DNA from: Symbiobacterium sp040797425
GTDB taxonomy: Bacteria > Bacillota > Sulfobacillia > Symbiobacteriales > Symbiobacteriaceae
DNA length: 64,000 nt
Direction: 5' to 3'
Assembly (NCBI RefSeq): GCF_040797425.1
Contig: NZ_JBFNEH010000003.1
Location: 58,472 to 122,471, forward strand
The translations under genes were made by a program, and so were the position numbers. Positions 15,583-25,889 of this stretch are shown in pieces. The notes under the pieces are model-generated. The model searched no databases. It was not told the origin of the DNA and worked only from the letters and a program-made list of their open reading frames with translations. Numbering within the stretch: position 1 is the first letter of the stretch; every line of letters begins with the position of its first letter.

Positions 15583-17237
15583 TGGCGGTCGTGCGGTATT
15601 TCCGGAAGTGGACGTTCTGGCACTGGGTGACGGCGATCTCGCTGCTGCTCCTGGCCATCGTGCTGGTCTACCCGGTGGGCCAGCTGCTGGTCAAGTCCTT
15701 CATCGCTGACGACGGCGGCTTTACGCTGGAGAACTACGCCACCTTCCTGGGCAAGCGGTACTACCGGCGGGCCCTGACCAACAGCCTCTGGGTCTGTACG
15801 GTCTCCACGCTTTTCGCCACGGCGCTGGGCATTCCCATGGCCTTCCTGCTCACCCGCTACAAGCTGCCGGGCAAGCCCTTCATCCGCACCCTGATCATCC
15901 TGTCGCTGCTCTCCCCGCCCTTCATCGGCACCTACTCCTGGATCGTGCTGCTGGGGCGGGCGGGTATCATCACCCGGGCGATGGAGGCCATCGGCATCAC
16001 GCTGCCCACCATCTATGGGCCCCGGGGGATTATCCTGGTCTTCTCCCTCCACTTCTTCCCGTACGTGTACCTGTTCACCGCGGCGGCCCTGCAGTCGATC
16101 GACCGTTCCCTGGAGGAAGCGGCGGACAACCTGGGCGTGAGCGGGTGGACCCGCTTTCGCACCATCACCCTGCCGCTGGTGCTGCCGGCCATTTCCGCCG
16201 GCGCCCTGATGGCCTTCATGTCCGCGCTGGCCGACTTCGGCACGCCGCAGCTGATCGGCGAGGGGTTCCAGCTGCTGCCCATCGCCGCTTACTCCGAGTA
16301 CATGAATGAGATCGGAGGCAATCCCGGCATGGCCGGCGCCCTCTCGATGGGGCTGGTGGTCATCTCCGCCGTGGCCCTCTTCCTGCAACGCTGGATCAAC
16401 CGGCGGACGTTCAGCATGAGCAGCCTGCGGCCGCCTGGGGTCGTCGACCTGCCCCTGGGCAAGAAGATCCTGGCCACCGCCTTCTGCTACCTGGTGGTGC
16501 TGGTGGCGATCCTGCCGCAGGTGGTGGTGATGGTTTCCTCGTTCCGGAAGGCGAAGGGACCGATCTTCCTGAACGAGTTCGGCCTGGACAACTACAGGAC
16601 CATCTTCGCCCGGGTGCCCGGGGCGGTGGCCAACACGTTCCGGCTCTCCACCGTGGCCATCGTCATCATGGTCATCGCCGGCCTGCTGATGGCCTACGTG
16701 ATCACCCGCCGGCGCAACGCGGCCACGGCGGCGCTGGACGTGACGCTCCTCATCCCCTACGTGCTGCCGGGCACCGTCATCGGTATCGCGCTGATCACCG
16801 CCTTCAACCGGCCCCCGATCATCCTCACCGGCACGGCGACGATCCTGATCATCTCGTACGTGATCCGCAAGATCAGCTACACCGTCCGCTCCGCCTCGTC
16901 GGTGCTGACGTCCCTCGACCCCTCGCTGGAGGAGGCGTCCATCAACCTGGGCGTCGGGCCCGTCGCCTCGTTCTTCCGGGTGACTGCGCCGCTGGTCTTC
17001 AAGGGCGTGCTGGCCGGCGCGGTGCTCTCCTGGGTGACGACCATCAACGAGCTGTCCAGCACGATCATCCTGTACCACGCCGGCACCATCACCATGCCGG
17101 TGGCCATCTACTCGCAGGTCATCTCCGACAACTTCGGCCTCGCCGCCGCGCTCAGCACGATTCTCACCCTGGTGACCGTGATCTCGCTCTGGCTTTTCAA
17201 CAAGCTGGCCGGCAAGGACAGCGGCCTGCTGATGTAG
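15582..17237 (+). CDS. ABC importer permease, fused double-domain type
   Basis: 551 residues with about 12 transmembrane helices and two binding-protein-dependent permease domains, as in FbpB. Both EAA loops that contact the ATPase are visible: SLEEAADNLGVSGWTRFRTI (first half) and SLEEASINLGVGPVASFFRV (second half). It overlaps the ATPase gene by one base and is followed after 12 bp by the HAD gene. One protein therefore supplies both halves of the channel. Confidence 0.94.
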   Translation: MAVVRYFRKWTFWHWVTAISLLLLAIVLVYPVGQLLVKSFIADDGGFTLENYATFLGKRYYRRALTNSLWVCTVSTLFATALGIPMAFLLTRYKLPGKPFIRTLIILSLLSPPFIGTYSWIVLLGRAGIITRAMEAIGITLPTIYGPRGIILVFSLHFFPYVYLFTAAALQSIDRSLEEAADNLGVSGWTRFRTITLPLVLPAISAGALMAFMSALADFGTPQLIGEGFQLLPIAAYSEYMNEIGGNPGMAGALSMGLVVISAVALFLQRWINRRTFSMSSLRPPGVVDLPLGKKILATAFCYLVVLVAILPQVVVMVSSFRKAKGPIFLNEFGLDNYRTIFARVPGAVANTFRLSTVAIVIMVIAGLLMAYVITRRRNAATAALDVTLLIPYVLPGTVIGIALITAFNRPPIILTGTATILIISYVIRKISYTVRSASSVLTSLDPSLEEASINLGVGPVASFFRVTAPLVFKGVLAGAVLSWVTTINELSSTIILYHAGTITMPVAIYSQVISDNFGLAAALSTILTLVTVISLWLFNKLAGKDSGLLM

Positions 17238-17249
17238 GAGGGTAAGCGC

Positions 17250-17837
17250 TTGGCAATCAAGGCCGTGATCTTCGATTTGGGCGGGGTCATCTTCACGCTG
17301 GGCGAGCAGGAGTATCGGCGCGCGGTGGCACAGCGCCTGGGGCTGGGCGACGCGCTGCCGCCGGCCTACGAAGAGGCGATGCCGGCCCTCCAGCGGGGCG
17401 AGGTGGCGGAGGAGGACGTCTGGGAGCGGCTCTCGGGCCGGCGGGTTCCCCTGAATGCGTTCGATGACATCTGGGAGGAGCACTTCCGGGTGAACCCGGA
17501 GATGCTGGCCCTGGCCGCCGAACTGCGGGAGCGGGGCCTGAAGACGGCCATCCTCTCCAACACCCAGGCTTCCCATGTGGCGATCATGCGGCGCATGGGC
17601 GTGCTGGCGCCGTTCGATCCGGTGCTGATGTCGTGCGAGGTGGGCTGCCGCAAGCCGGAGCCGGCCATCTTCCGGCTGGCCCTGGAACGGCTGGGGCTCC
17701 CGGCGGACGCGGTCGCCTTCGTGGACGACGTGCCGGAGTTCGTCGCCGCAGCCCGGAGCCTGGGCATCCACGGAATCCGCCACACCGGCGACGTGGCCGC
17801 CACCCGCCGGGCGCTTCTGGCGCTGATGGCGGAGTAG
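17250..17837 (+). CDS. HAD-superfamily hydrolase (subfamily IA)
   Basis: 195 residues from a TTG with AGGAGGG 7 bp upstream. HAD motif I FDLGGVIF (nucleophile Asp in KAVIFDLGG), motif II ILSNT, motif III with CRKPEPAIF and motif IV FVDDVPEF. A helical cap lies between motifs I and II. It is probably a phosphatase of small metabolites. As last gene of the importer operon it might process the imported compound, which would fit a phosphate ester or phosphonate, but this is only context. Confidence 0.88.
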   Translation: MAIKAVIFDLGGVIFTLGEQEYRRAVAQRLGLGDALPPAYEEAMPALQRGEVAEEDVWERLSGRRVPLNAFDDIWEEHFRVNPEMLALAAELRERGLKTAILSNTQASHVAIMRRMGVLAPFDPVLMSCEVGCRKPEPAIFRLALERLGLPADAVAFVDDVPEFVAAARSLGIHGIRHTGDVAATRRALLALMAE

Positions 17838-17865
17838 CGCTTACAAGCAGGCGCAAATACGCACT

Positions 17866-17896
17866 GACCCCCCGCCGAAACTGGCGGGGGGTCTTG
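17866..17896 (+). terminator. Terminator of the ABC importer operon
   Basis: 11-bp perfect stem GACCCCCCGCC / GGCGGGGGGTC, 6-nt loop, TTGGATT after it; also converges on the MBL gene. Confidence 0.75.
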
Positions 17897-17925
17897 GATT
17901 GCGGCGCCGGGCGCCCCGGCCCGCA

Positions 17926-18780
17926 TCAGCGGGCGGTGCGCTCGGCCTTCAGCTCGGCGACGATCTGGGCGATGTTCTCGCGGTGCTGCTGTCGGTAGTA
18001 CGGCGGCAGCTGGTCGACCGACGCCGCAGGCAGCAGGGCCGTGAGGGGGAGGGCGGCGGCCATCTCCTCCACGCTCTGACCCCGCTCCAGTCCGGCTTCG
18101 GCCGCCTCCGCCAGCCGCTCGATGTACGCGGCGTTCTCCGCCAGGAGCTCCGGCCCGCCTGGCCGGCCGTGCCCCGGCACCACGTGCCGGACCCCGGCCC
18201 GGCTCCACTGCCGCAGGGAAGCGGCCCACCGCCGGATGTGCCCCGGCTCGCTGAGCGTGGGAATCGGCGTTTCCACCGCGTCGCCGGCCAGCAGCAGGCC
18301 CAGTTCGGGCACGTGGACCACCGCCGAGTCGGCCGTATGGCCCGGCAGGTGATGCAGTTCCACGGTCAGCCCGCCGGCATCGATGGTGAGTCGATCGGAG
18401 AAGGTGAGATCCGGCGGGACGACCTGGCTGTTGGCGAAAGCGGCCGGGTTCGCGGCGCGCATCTGGGCCAGGGCTTCGTCCGCCTCCGGGGCCGTCAGAC
18501 GCTCCCGGGTGAGGCGGTGCCCGATGACCGGCACGCCCGGGAAGGCGGCGGTGCCCCAGCAGTGGTCCCAGTCGGAGTGGGTGTAGACCACCAGCGTGGC
18601 GCCCGCGAAGGGGGCCATGTCCGCCGGCTCGATGAGCGTGTCGACCACCACCCGGTGCCGGGTTCCGGCGACCAGGGCCGCCGTCACGGGGAAGTCGTAG
18701 GAGCCCGGCAGAGAACGGGTGACGAGGGTGACCGACGGCAGGAAGGGTTCAACCCGCAAACCGAAACCTGGGCCAGGCAT
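17926..18780 (-). CDS. Metallo-beta-lactamase-fold hydrolase
   Basis: 284 residues. The metal motif is THSDWDH (H68-S-D70-W-D72-H73): the second His of the usual HxHxDH is Asp, a variant known in some MBL branches. Further ligands lie in LPGHTADS, LLLAGDAVE and VVPGHGRPGG. The C-terminal 60 residues are helical and charged. ATG 18780 with GGGGTGG 6 bp upstream. Function unknown; glyoxalase II-like or lactonase-like thioester/ester hydrolysis are possible. Confidence 0.85.
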   Translation of the reverse strand: MPGPGFGLRVEPFLPSVTLVTRSLPGSYDFPVTAALVAGTRHRVVVDTLIEPADMAPFAGATLVVYTHSDWDHCWGTAAFPGVPVIGHRLTRERLTAPEADEALAQMRAANPAAFANSQVVPPDLTFSDRLTIDAGGLTVELHHLPGHTADSAVVHVPELGLLLAGDAVETPIPTLSEPGHIRRWAASLRQWSRAGVRHVVPGHGRPGGPELLAENAAYIERLAEAAEAGLERGQSVEEMAAALPLTALLPAASVDQLPPYYRQQHRENIAQIVAELKAERTAR

Positions 18781-18841
18781 GGCGTTCCACCCCTGTCTGC
18801 GCTGCGGAGTAACAGGTCGCGGGGCTGCCCCGCTCGCTGCC

Positions 18842-18850
18842 AGTATAGCA
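18842..18850 (-). promoter_or_regulatory. Extended -10 of the MBL gene
   Basis: On the reverse strand TGCTATACT, an extended -10, 62 bp before the ATG; the -35 region is poor. Confidence 0.45.
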
Positions 18851-18898
18851 GATCTGACCCGGGGAAAAGGGGGGTTCCCGGCCGCGCCCCCGCGCGTC

Positions 18899-18952
18899 GA
18901 GACCCCCTGCGGCGCCGGTCAGTCGGCCTTGCGGCCAGGGCGACCTGTGCCG
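18899..18952 (+). repeat. 54-bp direct repeat, copy 1
   Basis: Starts GAGACCCCCTGCGGCGCCGG and ends ACCTGTGCCG. It is identical to copy 2 at 19,123-19,176 except for one base (GCGACC versus GCAACC). In this copy the repeat is closed by GGGGGTCTC at 18,956-18,964, complementary to its first nine bases, so it can fold as one long stem-loop. The gap 18,781-19,336 otherwise holds only promoter elements. Confidence 0.85.
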
Positions 18953-19122
18953 GGTGGGGGTCTCGCTACATCCTATGCACCTCGGGCCGTCGGATACACC
19001 CGCACGGTGATCCAAAATCTGGAGCAGGCAGCGGCCCGGCCGGGATGCCTGCGACCGGCGGCGCACGGGACCGAACGGCACCGGGCGGTTTTGGTTGCGG
19101 GCGGCTGAGGACCGCACAAAGC

Positions 19123-19176
19123 GAGACCCCCTGCGGCGCCGGTCAGTCGGCCTTGCGGCCAGGGCAACCTGTGCCG
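19123..19176 (+). repeat. 54-bp direct repeat, copy 2
   Basis: One mismatch to copy 1, 224 bp downstream in the same direction. The closing GGGGGTCTC is absent here. Internal short dyads (GGCCTTGCGGCC) are shared. Confidence 0.85.
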
Positions 19177-19336
19177 CCTCCGACTGCTGCCGTTGAGGTG
19201 CGCCCGTCGCAGCCGCCCGCCCCGGCGGTGCCCCGATTCGACGTTCCGGGCAGGTCGCAGCAGGGCTTCCCCGCACCGGGGTACAATCATTAATGAATCG
19301 GCCTGATTTCAAGCTTTCCAAGGAGATGTCGCAGCC

Positions 19337-20692
19337 TTGACCACCACCGGTACCGGACGACGGCAGGGGGCGGGGGAGCTCACCTACGGGGCGATCCTCC
19401 GCCTGTTCCTGCCCCTCTCGCTCTCGGACGTCATCATGGTGCTCGCCGGGCCGATCCTCACCATCGGCCTGACGCGACTGGCGAACCCGGAGACCCACCT
19501 GGCCGCCTACTCCGTGGCGGAGAACATGGCGATCCTGCTCGAGAGTCCCATCATCATGCTGCTCCACGCGTCGAACCTGCTCAGCCGCTACCCGGAGACC
19601 TACCGGCCCCTGCGCCACTTCATGATCTGGGCCAACGCGCTGCTCACCGCGCTCTACGCCCTGCTGGCGTTCACCCCGGCGTACGACTGGATCTTCCGCG
19701 GGGTGCTGGGGCAGCCCGACGCCATTGCCGACGCCGCCCGGCCCGCCTTCCAGGCCATGCTCCTCTGGCCCGCGGCCATCGGCTGGCGCCGGTACTACCA
19801 GGGCGTGCTGATCATCCACAAGCGGTCGAGCCTGGTGGCTTACGCCGGCTTTGCCCGGATTGGCTCGCTGGCGCTGGTGACCATCCTGGGCGTGCTGGGC
19901 CGGGCGCCCGGCGCCACCGTGGCCGGCGTGGCGCTGGTGGTGAGTGTCATCGTGGAGGCGGCGGCCGTCACCTGGCTGGCGCGGCCGATCCTCCGGTCCG
20001 GCGTGGCTGACCCCGCTGCCAGGGCCCCCGAGTGGGCCCCGCGGACGGTCGGCCAGATCGCCCGCTGGTACCTGCCGCTGGCGATGACGCAGATCCTGGT
20101 CAACGTCGTGCGGCCCCTGATCAACGGCGGCATCGCCCGCACCGTGAACCCGGAGGTCGGGCTGGCGGCCTGGCCGGTGGCGTGGACGACCATCATGATG
20201 GTGGCCAACGCGGTCCGCATGGTGCAGCAGGTGGCCCTGACGCTGCTGCAGGACCGGCGGGCCTATCTGATGCTGCGCCGCTTCACCCTGGCGGCCGGCC
20301 TCTCCGCCTCCGGGGTGATGGCCCTGCTGGCTGCGACGCCGCTGGGGCTGAGCTACATGGAGTGGGTCCTCGGGCTCAAGGGCGGGCTGGCCTCCCTGGC
20401 TGACGCCGCCCTGCCCGCGCTGGGCTGGGGCGTGGCGTTCCCGCTCTATACCGCCCTGCAGAACTGGCTGCAGGCCCTCCTGATGAAAGACGGGCGGACC
20501 ATCGTGGTGAACGCCGGTGCCGTCGCAGGCGGCGCCGCCACGATGGCGGCCGTCTACGCAGGGGCCCTGATCTTCCGGCTCCCCGGAGCCCAGCTGGGCA
20601 TCATCGCGCTGCTCTGCGGCGCCGCGGTGGAGCTGACTCTGCTCGGACTGGCCTCCCGCCCCCAGCGGCAGGCGTGGCTGGCGCGCGGGTAG
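19337..20692 (+). CDS. MOP/MATE-superfamily membrane transporter-like protein
   Basis: 451 residues with about 12 predicted transmembrane helices and the two-bundle pattern of the MOP flippase superfamily (first half GAILRLFLPLSLSDVIMVLA, second half QIARWYLPLAMTQILVNVV start with similar helices). TTG start with AAGGAGATG 8-9 bp upstream. A -10 TACAAT stands at 19,282. Substrate unknown; drug/Na+ antiport, lipid flippase or an ANKH-like role are alternatives. It is monocistronic and convergent with the DUF5995-like gene. Confidence 0.75.
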   Translation: MTTTGTGRRQGAGELTYGAILRLFLPLSLSDVIMVLAGPILTIGLTRLANPETHLAAYSVAENMAILLESPIIMLLHASNLLSRYPETYRPLRHFMIWANALLTALYALLAFTPAYDWIFRGVLGQPDAIADAARPAFQAMLLWPAAIGWRRYYQGVLIIHKRSSLVAYAGFARIGSLALVTILGVLGRAPGATVAGVALVVSVIVEAAAVTWLARPILRSGVADPAARAPEWAPRTVGQIARWYLPLAMTQILVNVVRPLINGGIARTVNPEVGLAAWPVAWTTIMMVANAVRMVQQVALTLLQDRRAYLMLRRFTLAAGLSASGVMALLAATPLGLSYMEWVLGLKGGLASLADAALPALGWGVAFPLYTALQNWLQALLMKDGRTIVVNAGAVAGGAATMAAVYAGALIFRLPGAQLGIIALLCGAAVELTLLGLASRPQRQAWLARG

Positions 20693-20764
20693 TCCAACCA
20701 TCGCGGCCAGGATATCCACATATTCACTTCGCGCAATGTTCTAACAGTTGATAACGCGATTTTG

Positions 20765-21529
20765 TCAACAGAGACGCCAGCGGCGCATCCGCCGCGCCAG
20801 CGGGCGCAGCAGCCGGAGGGGCGGGAAGCGGTCGATTTCCCGGGCGAGGTCCAGGGCGTCCTGCTGGATGAACCGGACGACCAGCGCCCACTCCCGGTCG
20901 GTTTCGGCGGCCAGCAGGCAGCGGGCGTTGCGCCAGACCCGGTCGCGCCAGGTCTTGAGTCCGTAGGTGGTGAGCTGCCGGTCCAGGTCGCCCAGCAGCC
21001 GGCCGAGCGGACGGATCAGGCGGCCGTAGTGGTCGGCGATCTCGCTTTCCACGGCCGGGATCACGTCGTGCAGCACCCGGTTGATCTGGTCGTGGTCGAA
21101 GCGGCGCCGCACGGTTCGGAAGACCGCCCGCTCGTCGCCTTCGGCCCGCAGGATCTCCGCCACGACCAGGGGCAGGTCGTTGTTGATGTGGGCGTTCATC
21201 CCCAGGAGGATGTCCTGGAGGAGGAACGCCCGCTTTTCTTTGGCGACGGTGAAGGCATACTCCCAGGCGGGCGGGGGCTGGTTCCCCCGCTCGAACCGGT
21301 CGAGGGCGTCGAAGTAATACCAGCCAAAGCGGATGGCGACGCGCTCCACCCAGGGCGGATCCAGGAAGAACGGCCGGCGCAGCAGCTCCCGGACCTCCTC
21401 CGTCATGCGCCGGTAGACCCTGAGAAAGGCGGCGCGGTGGTCGCCCTGCCGGTCGAACCGATCCAGGTGGTGCTGCAACACGGCCACCAGGTCGTCGATG
21501 CTGGCCACGTCTCTGCCGCCCATCCGCAT
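20765..21529 (-). CDS. DUF5995-like protein
   Basis: 254 residues from ATG 21,529 (weak CAGGA site; a GTG 27 bp earlier is an alternative). It carries the features I associate with DUF5995: PPAWEYAFTVAKEKRAFLLQ, then LLGMNAHINNDLPLVVAEIL, and a later DHDQINRVLHDVIPAVE helix. Mostly helical and soluble, with no known activity. The first half of the longer open frame upstream (to 21,706) is low-complexity and not counted as coding. Confidence 0.65.
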   Translation of the reverse strand: MRMGGRDVASIDDLVAVLQHHLDRFDRQGDHRAAFLRVYRRMTEEVRELLRRPFFLDPPWVERVAIRFGWYYFDALDRFERGNQPPPAWEYAFTVAKEKRAFLLQDILLGMNAHINNDLPLVVAEILRAEGDERAVFRTVRRRFDHDQINRVLHDVIPAVESEIADHYGRLIRPLGRLLGDLDRQLTTYGLKTWRDRVWRNARCLLAAETDREWALVVRFIQQDALDLAREIDRFPPLRLLRPLARRMRRWRLC

Positions 21530-21719
21530 CCGGGCTGTGTCCTGGATGAGTTCCACCCCCCGTACGGGCCCGGAACTGCCGTGAAATCCGGTGCTCCCGC
21601 TCCGTGGCGGTTCCGGCCCGCACCGCGATTTGGGGCGTCGTCGCCCGTTCTGCCCCCTGCGGGTCGATTGGGGAACTGGTTCGGCCCGCAGTCCAGGGCC
21701 GTGCACATGTAGTGTGTAC

Positions 21720-22190
21720 TTACCCGGTCAGGAGCTTTTCCATCATCACGCCCCACACCCGGAAGCCCCGGGCGTGGGAAGCTTTCTGCCCCAGCGGGTT
21801 GGTGGCATGGACCCAGTTGGTCACCTGCCGGATGCCCAGCCACCGCAGGTACTGCTCACCCAGCTCGTGCATCTGCTTGGCCAGGCCCCGGCCCCGGTAC
21901 TCGGGCATGAGGTAGATGTCGGCCATGTACCCCTGCGGTTCGCCCGTGCGGTCGTCAGGCCGGATGCCGATGAGCAGGAAGCCGACGGGCCGCCCCCCGT
22001 CCTCGGTCACGATGGCCGTCCCGCCCGGCGAGGCGAGGGTGGCCAGCAGGTTGCGGTGGGAGTTGGCCCGCACCACCTCGGGCCGGGCTACCGCCCTGTC
22101 GGTGGGGCTGAGGATCTCCCAGTCCGTCCGCGCCGCCATCTCCAGAAGCCAGGGCAGGTCGGTCGGTTGCCAGAAGCGCACCTGCGCCAC
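21720..22190 (-). CDS. GNAT-family N-acetyltransferase
   Basis: About 156 residues. Acetyl-CoA-binding motif A is clear: YMADIYLMPEYRGRGLAKQM (R/Q-x-x-G-x-G/A as YRGRGLA). N-terminal segment VRFWQPTDLPWLLEM; C-terminal strand with HARGFRVWGVMMEKL. The GTG at 22,190 lies 10 bp after AAGGAGG; the ATG 9 bp upstream sits one base after that site and is too close to be used. Substrate unknown. Divergent from a second GNAT gene of the same broad type. Confidence 0.85.
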   Translation of the reverse strand: MAQVRFWQPTDLPWLLEMAARTDWEILSPTDRAVARPEVVRANSHRNLLATLASPGGTAIVTEDGGRPVGFLLIGIRPDDRTGEPQGYMADIYLMPEYRGRGLAKQMHELGEQYLRWLGIRQVTNWVHATNPLGQKASHARGFRVWGVMMEKLLTG

Positions 22191-22346
22191 GGGACGCATC
22201 CCTCCTTCCGTGCACCCACGGTACGCCGCCCGGCGGTGGGAGGTGCCTGGGACCTCGGAGGGCGGCGCTCCATAGGATGTAGGAGCCCGCAGGCTTCAGG
22301 GGCCCGTAGGACGCGGGCGCACGCAAGAGGAGGTGGAGGCTGCCGC

Positions 22347-22811
22347 ATGTACCAAATCCGACCGGGCCACGCGGGCGATCTGGCGTGGCTGCAGCCGGCC
22401 GCTGCCGCGGCCTTCTGGGAGTCGCTCTCCCCCGAGGAGCGCACGCGGGTGTCGCCGGGTCTGGCCGCGCAGCGGGCCGCACTCCAGTGCCGGCAGGTGC
22501 TGGCGACGCCGGGGAGCGCCCTCCTGGTGGCGCAGCAGGGGCTCGCGCCCGTCGGCTACCTCCTGCTGGCCGTCGCACCCGACGGGAGCACAGAGGAGCC
22601 CACGGTCCTGATCATCGACCTCTGGGTGCACCCGGCGCACCGCCGGCGCGGCGTGGCCAGCGCGCTCCTGGCCGCCGCGGAGCGGGGCGCCGCCGGCCTC
22701 GGCCTGCGGAAGATCAAGCTCTGGACGGGGCTGCATCACCTGCCGGCGATGGAGTTCGCCCTCCGCCGCGGCTTCGTTCCGGCCGGCCTCATCGGCGTGA
22801 AGGACCTGTAA
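22347..22811 (+). CDS. GNAT-family N-acetyltransferase
   Basis: 154 residues, ATG 22,347 behind GAGGAGGTGGAGG. Motif A is LIIDLWVHPAHRRRGVASAL (HRRRGVA pyrophosphate loop), followed by LGLRKIKLWTGLHHLPAMEF and a terminal FVPAGLIGVKDL strand. The N-terminal half resembles the divergent neighbour at 21,720 in layout (IRPGHAGDLAWLQP), so the two may be old duplicates. Substrate unknown. Confidence 0.85.
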   Translation: MYQIRPGHAGDLAWLQPAAAAAFWESLSPEERTRVSPGLAAQRAALQCRQVLATPGSALLVAQQGLAPVGYLLLAVAPDGSTEEPTVLIIDLWVHPAHRRRGVASALLAAAERGAAGLGLRKIKLWTGLHHLPAMEFALRRGFVPAGLIGVKDL

Positions 22812-22903
22812 CCGCCTTTCCCACGGTTACATAAGCTGAGAGCGGAGACGTTCCACCCACGCGGTGGTGCTGATCCCGGTACAGATCGGAAGGAGGTTCC
22901 TTC

Positions 22904-23302
22904 GTGTCCAACAAGTCGCGGGTCGTCACATCGACCGCCTGCCCCGTCAGTACCTCGCGGCCGGTGGTTACGGTACGCTGCCCTGACACGACCACGGTAC
23001 CCACTGCCACCGCCGGGGTGACCGACAAGCTGGATAAGAAGGGGTTCTTCCCGTTCTTCGGCTTGGGCGGCAAGAGCGTCCCCGGACAGGTGTTCAACAA
23101 CCCGGCCGTAGACCTGGCCCCGTTCAACAAGCTGGCCTCGCTGGCGGCCTTCAGCCCGGCGGCGGCCCTGGCGGCCAAGAGCCCGACCCTGGCCATCTTC
23201 AACCCCGCCATCAACCCGGCGGCAGCGTTCCTGCAATTCAACCCGGGCGCCGCGCCCACGCTAGCGCTGACGGGGAAGCCCTTCGGCAAGTTCGGCATAT
23301 AG
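22904..23302 (+). CDS. NPA-motif hydrophobic protein, paralogue 1
   Basis: 132 residues from GTG 22,904 (GGAAGGAGG upstream). The N-terminal 55 residues are Ser/Thr/Val-rich with two or three Cys. The conserved block (about 58-125) reads NNPAVDLAPFNKLASLAAF, SPAAALAAKSPTLAIFNPAINP, then FNPGAAPTLAL; the tail is GKPFGKFGI. No signal peptide. I do not recognise the family. The block is shared with the next two genes, and the DNA for it is nearly identical with paralogue 2, pointing to recent duplication. Sporulation-coat or membrane-surface roles are possible but unsupported. Confidence 0.75.
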   Translation: MSNKSRVVTSTACPVSTSRPVVTVRCPDTTTVPTATAGVTDKLDKKGFFPFFGLGGKSVPGQVFNNPAVDLAPFNKLASLAAFSPAAALAAKSPTLAIFNPAINPAAAFLQFNPGAAPTLALTGKPFGKFGI

Positions 23303-23361
23303 CTGGCGGACGGCAGGGGAGTCGCACGGCTCCCCTTCGTTCGGTCAGGAGGTAATCCCCC

Positions 23362-23655
23362 ATGGACTTTGGCGGGTTCGACGCGACCGAGCAGGTATTC
23401 TTCAACCCGGCGGTACAGCTGGCGCCCTTCTCTCCCCTGGGCTCGCTGGCGGCCTTCAGCCCGCCGGCGGCCCTGGCGGCCAAGAGCCCGACCCTGGCCA
23501 TCTTCAACCCGGCCATCAACCCCAGGGCGGCCCTGCTGGCCTTCAACCCGGCGGCGGCGCCCACGCTGGCCCTCGCCGGCGGGTTCGATGGCAAGGGCTT
23601 CGGCAAGCCGTTTGGCTTCGGCAAACCGTTCGGCAAGGGCTGCTGGGGGTGCTGA
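23362..23655 (+). CDS. NPA-motif hydrophobic protein, paralogue 2
   Basis: 97 residues, 59 bp after paralogue 1, ATG 23,362 with AGGAGG 9 bp upstream. It is almost wholly the conserved block: FFNPAVQLAPFSPLGSLAAF, SPPAALAAKSPTLAIFNPAI, LLAFNPAAAPTLALAGG. A Gly/Phe/Lys repeat tail ends in two cysteines (KPFGFGKPFGKGCWGC). The regular spacing of NPA/SPxAA units (about every 11-13 residues) suggests a repetitive helical or amyloid-like fold. Confidence 0.75.
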   Translation: MDFGGFDATEQVFFNPAVQLAPFSPLGSLAAFSPPAALAAKSPTLAIFNPAINPRAALLAFNPAAAPTLALAGGFDGKGFGKPFGFGKPFGKGCWGC

Positions 23656-23737
23656 GGGATCGGCTGGTGATGGAATCGGGAAGGCAACGGGGGCGAGCGG
23701 CCCCCGTTCGCCATGTCAGAGAGGAGGACGGGAACCG

Positions 23738-24193
23738 ATGAGGCGCAGCATCGAGATTCCGACCCCCGCCGACGTCTTTTTCGACCCCGTCGTGCAGCTG
23801 GCGGCGCTCTGCCCCATCTGCGCCCTGGCCGCGCTGCGGCCGGAGGCTGCGATCGCAGCGCTGGCGCCGGGCCTGGTGCTCTTCAACCCCGCGCTCAACC
23901 CGGTGGCGGCATCCCTCTCCTTCGCCCTGGATCCGCTCGTGGTGCGGCTCGCCCGGCGGGCTCAGGGCCGGGGCTGGCCGGGAGGGGCGGGGCGTGAGGA
24001 TCGTCGGGTGCGGATGGATGTCGGAGCACGACCGGACCAGGTGGTCCGGGAAGAGCGACCCCACGCGGCGTGGCGGCAGGGGGCGGTCTCTGGCCACGGG
24101 GCGGTATTCCGCTCGGCGGGCGTGGTGGTCCGGCCGGGAGCGGTGTCCGCGGGGTCGTCGGGGCCGGTGTTCCGCACCGCCAGACGGGCGTAG
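23738..24193 (+). CDS. NPA-motif hydrophobic protein, paralogue 3 (diverged)
   Basis: 151 residues, 82 bp after paralogue 2, ATG 23,738 behind GAGGAGG. The block is recognisable but diverged: FFDPVVQLAALCPICALAAL, RPEAAIAALAPGLVLFNPAL and NPVAASLSFALDP. The C-terminal 75 residues are an Arg/Gly/Val-rich stretch unlike the other two. If this tail is read through after frame decay the original protein may have been shorter. Same operon-like spacing as the other two. Confidence 0.65.
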   Translation: MRRSIEIPTPADVFFDPVVQLAALCPICALAALRPEAAIAALAPGLVLFNPALNPVAASLSFALDPLVVRLARRAQGRGWPGGAGREDRRVRMDVGARPDQVVREERPHAAWRQGAVSGHGAVFRSAGVVVRPGAVSAGSSGPVFRTARRA

Positions 24194-24269
24194 ACTGAGG
24201 AAGCAGGAAGAATAAGCAGAAAAAGCGAATAGATGTGAAGCGACGCTGAATTAGGAGGGGGAAGGGCGC

Positions 24270-25874
<1,605 letters not shown>

Positions 25875-25889
25875 CGGAGGGAAGCGCAC

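Noticed and set aside
15201..17783. 860-codon reverse-strand frame opposite the ABC permease
   Set aside because: Antisense to a well-defined permease and HAD gene; composition (His/Asp/Gln/Arg-rich) is that of a shadow frame.
18781..19336. Group II intron or IS fragment at the 54-bp repeats
   Set aside because: No reverse transcriptase, transposase remnant or domain V-like hairpin is visible.
22904..23655. Aquaporin-like NPA motifs
   Set aside because: Aquaporins have two NPA boxes in a 230-residue six-helix protein; here NPA recurs in a short repeat without that layout.
24194..24269. Cobalamin riboswitch before the mutase genes
   Set aside because: The gap is only 76 bp, purine-rich, with no B12-box or fold; too short for the class.
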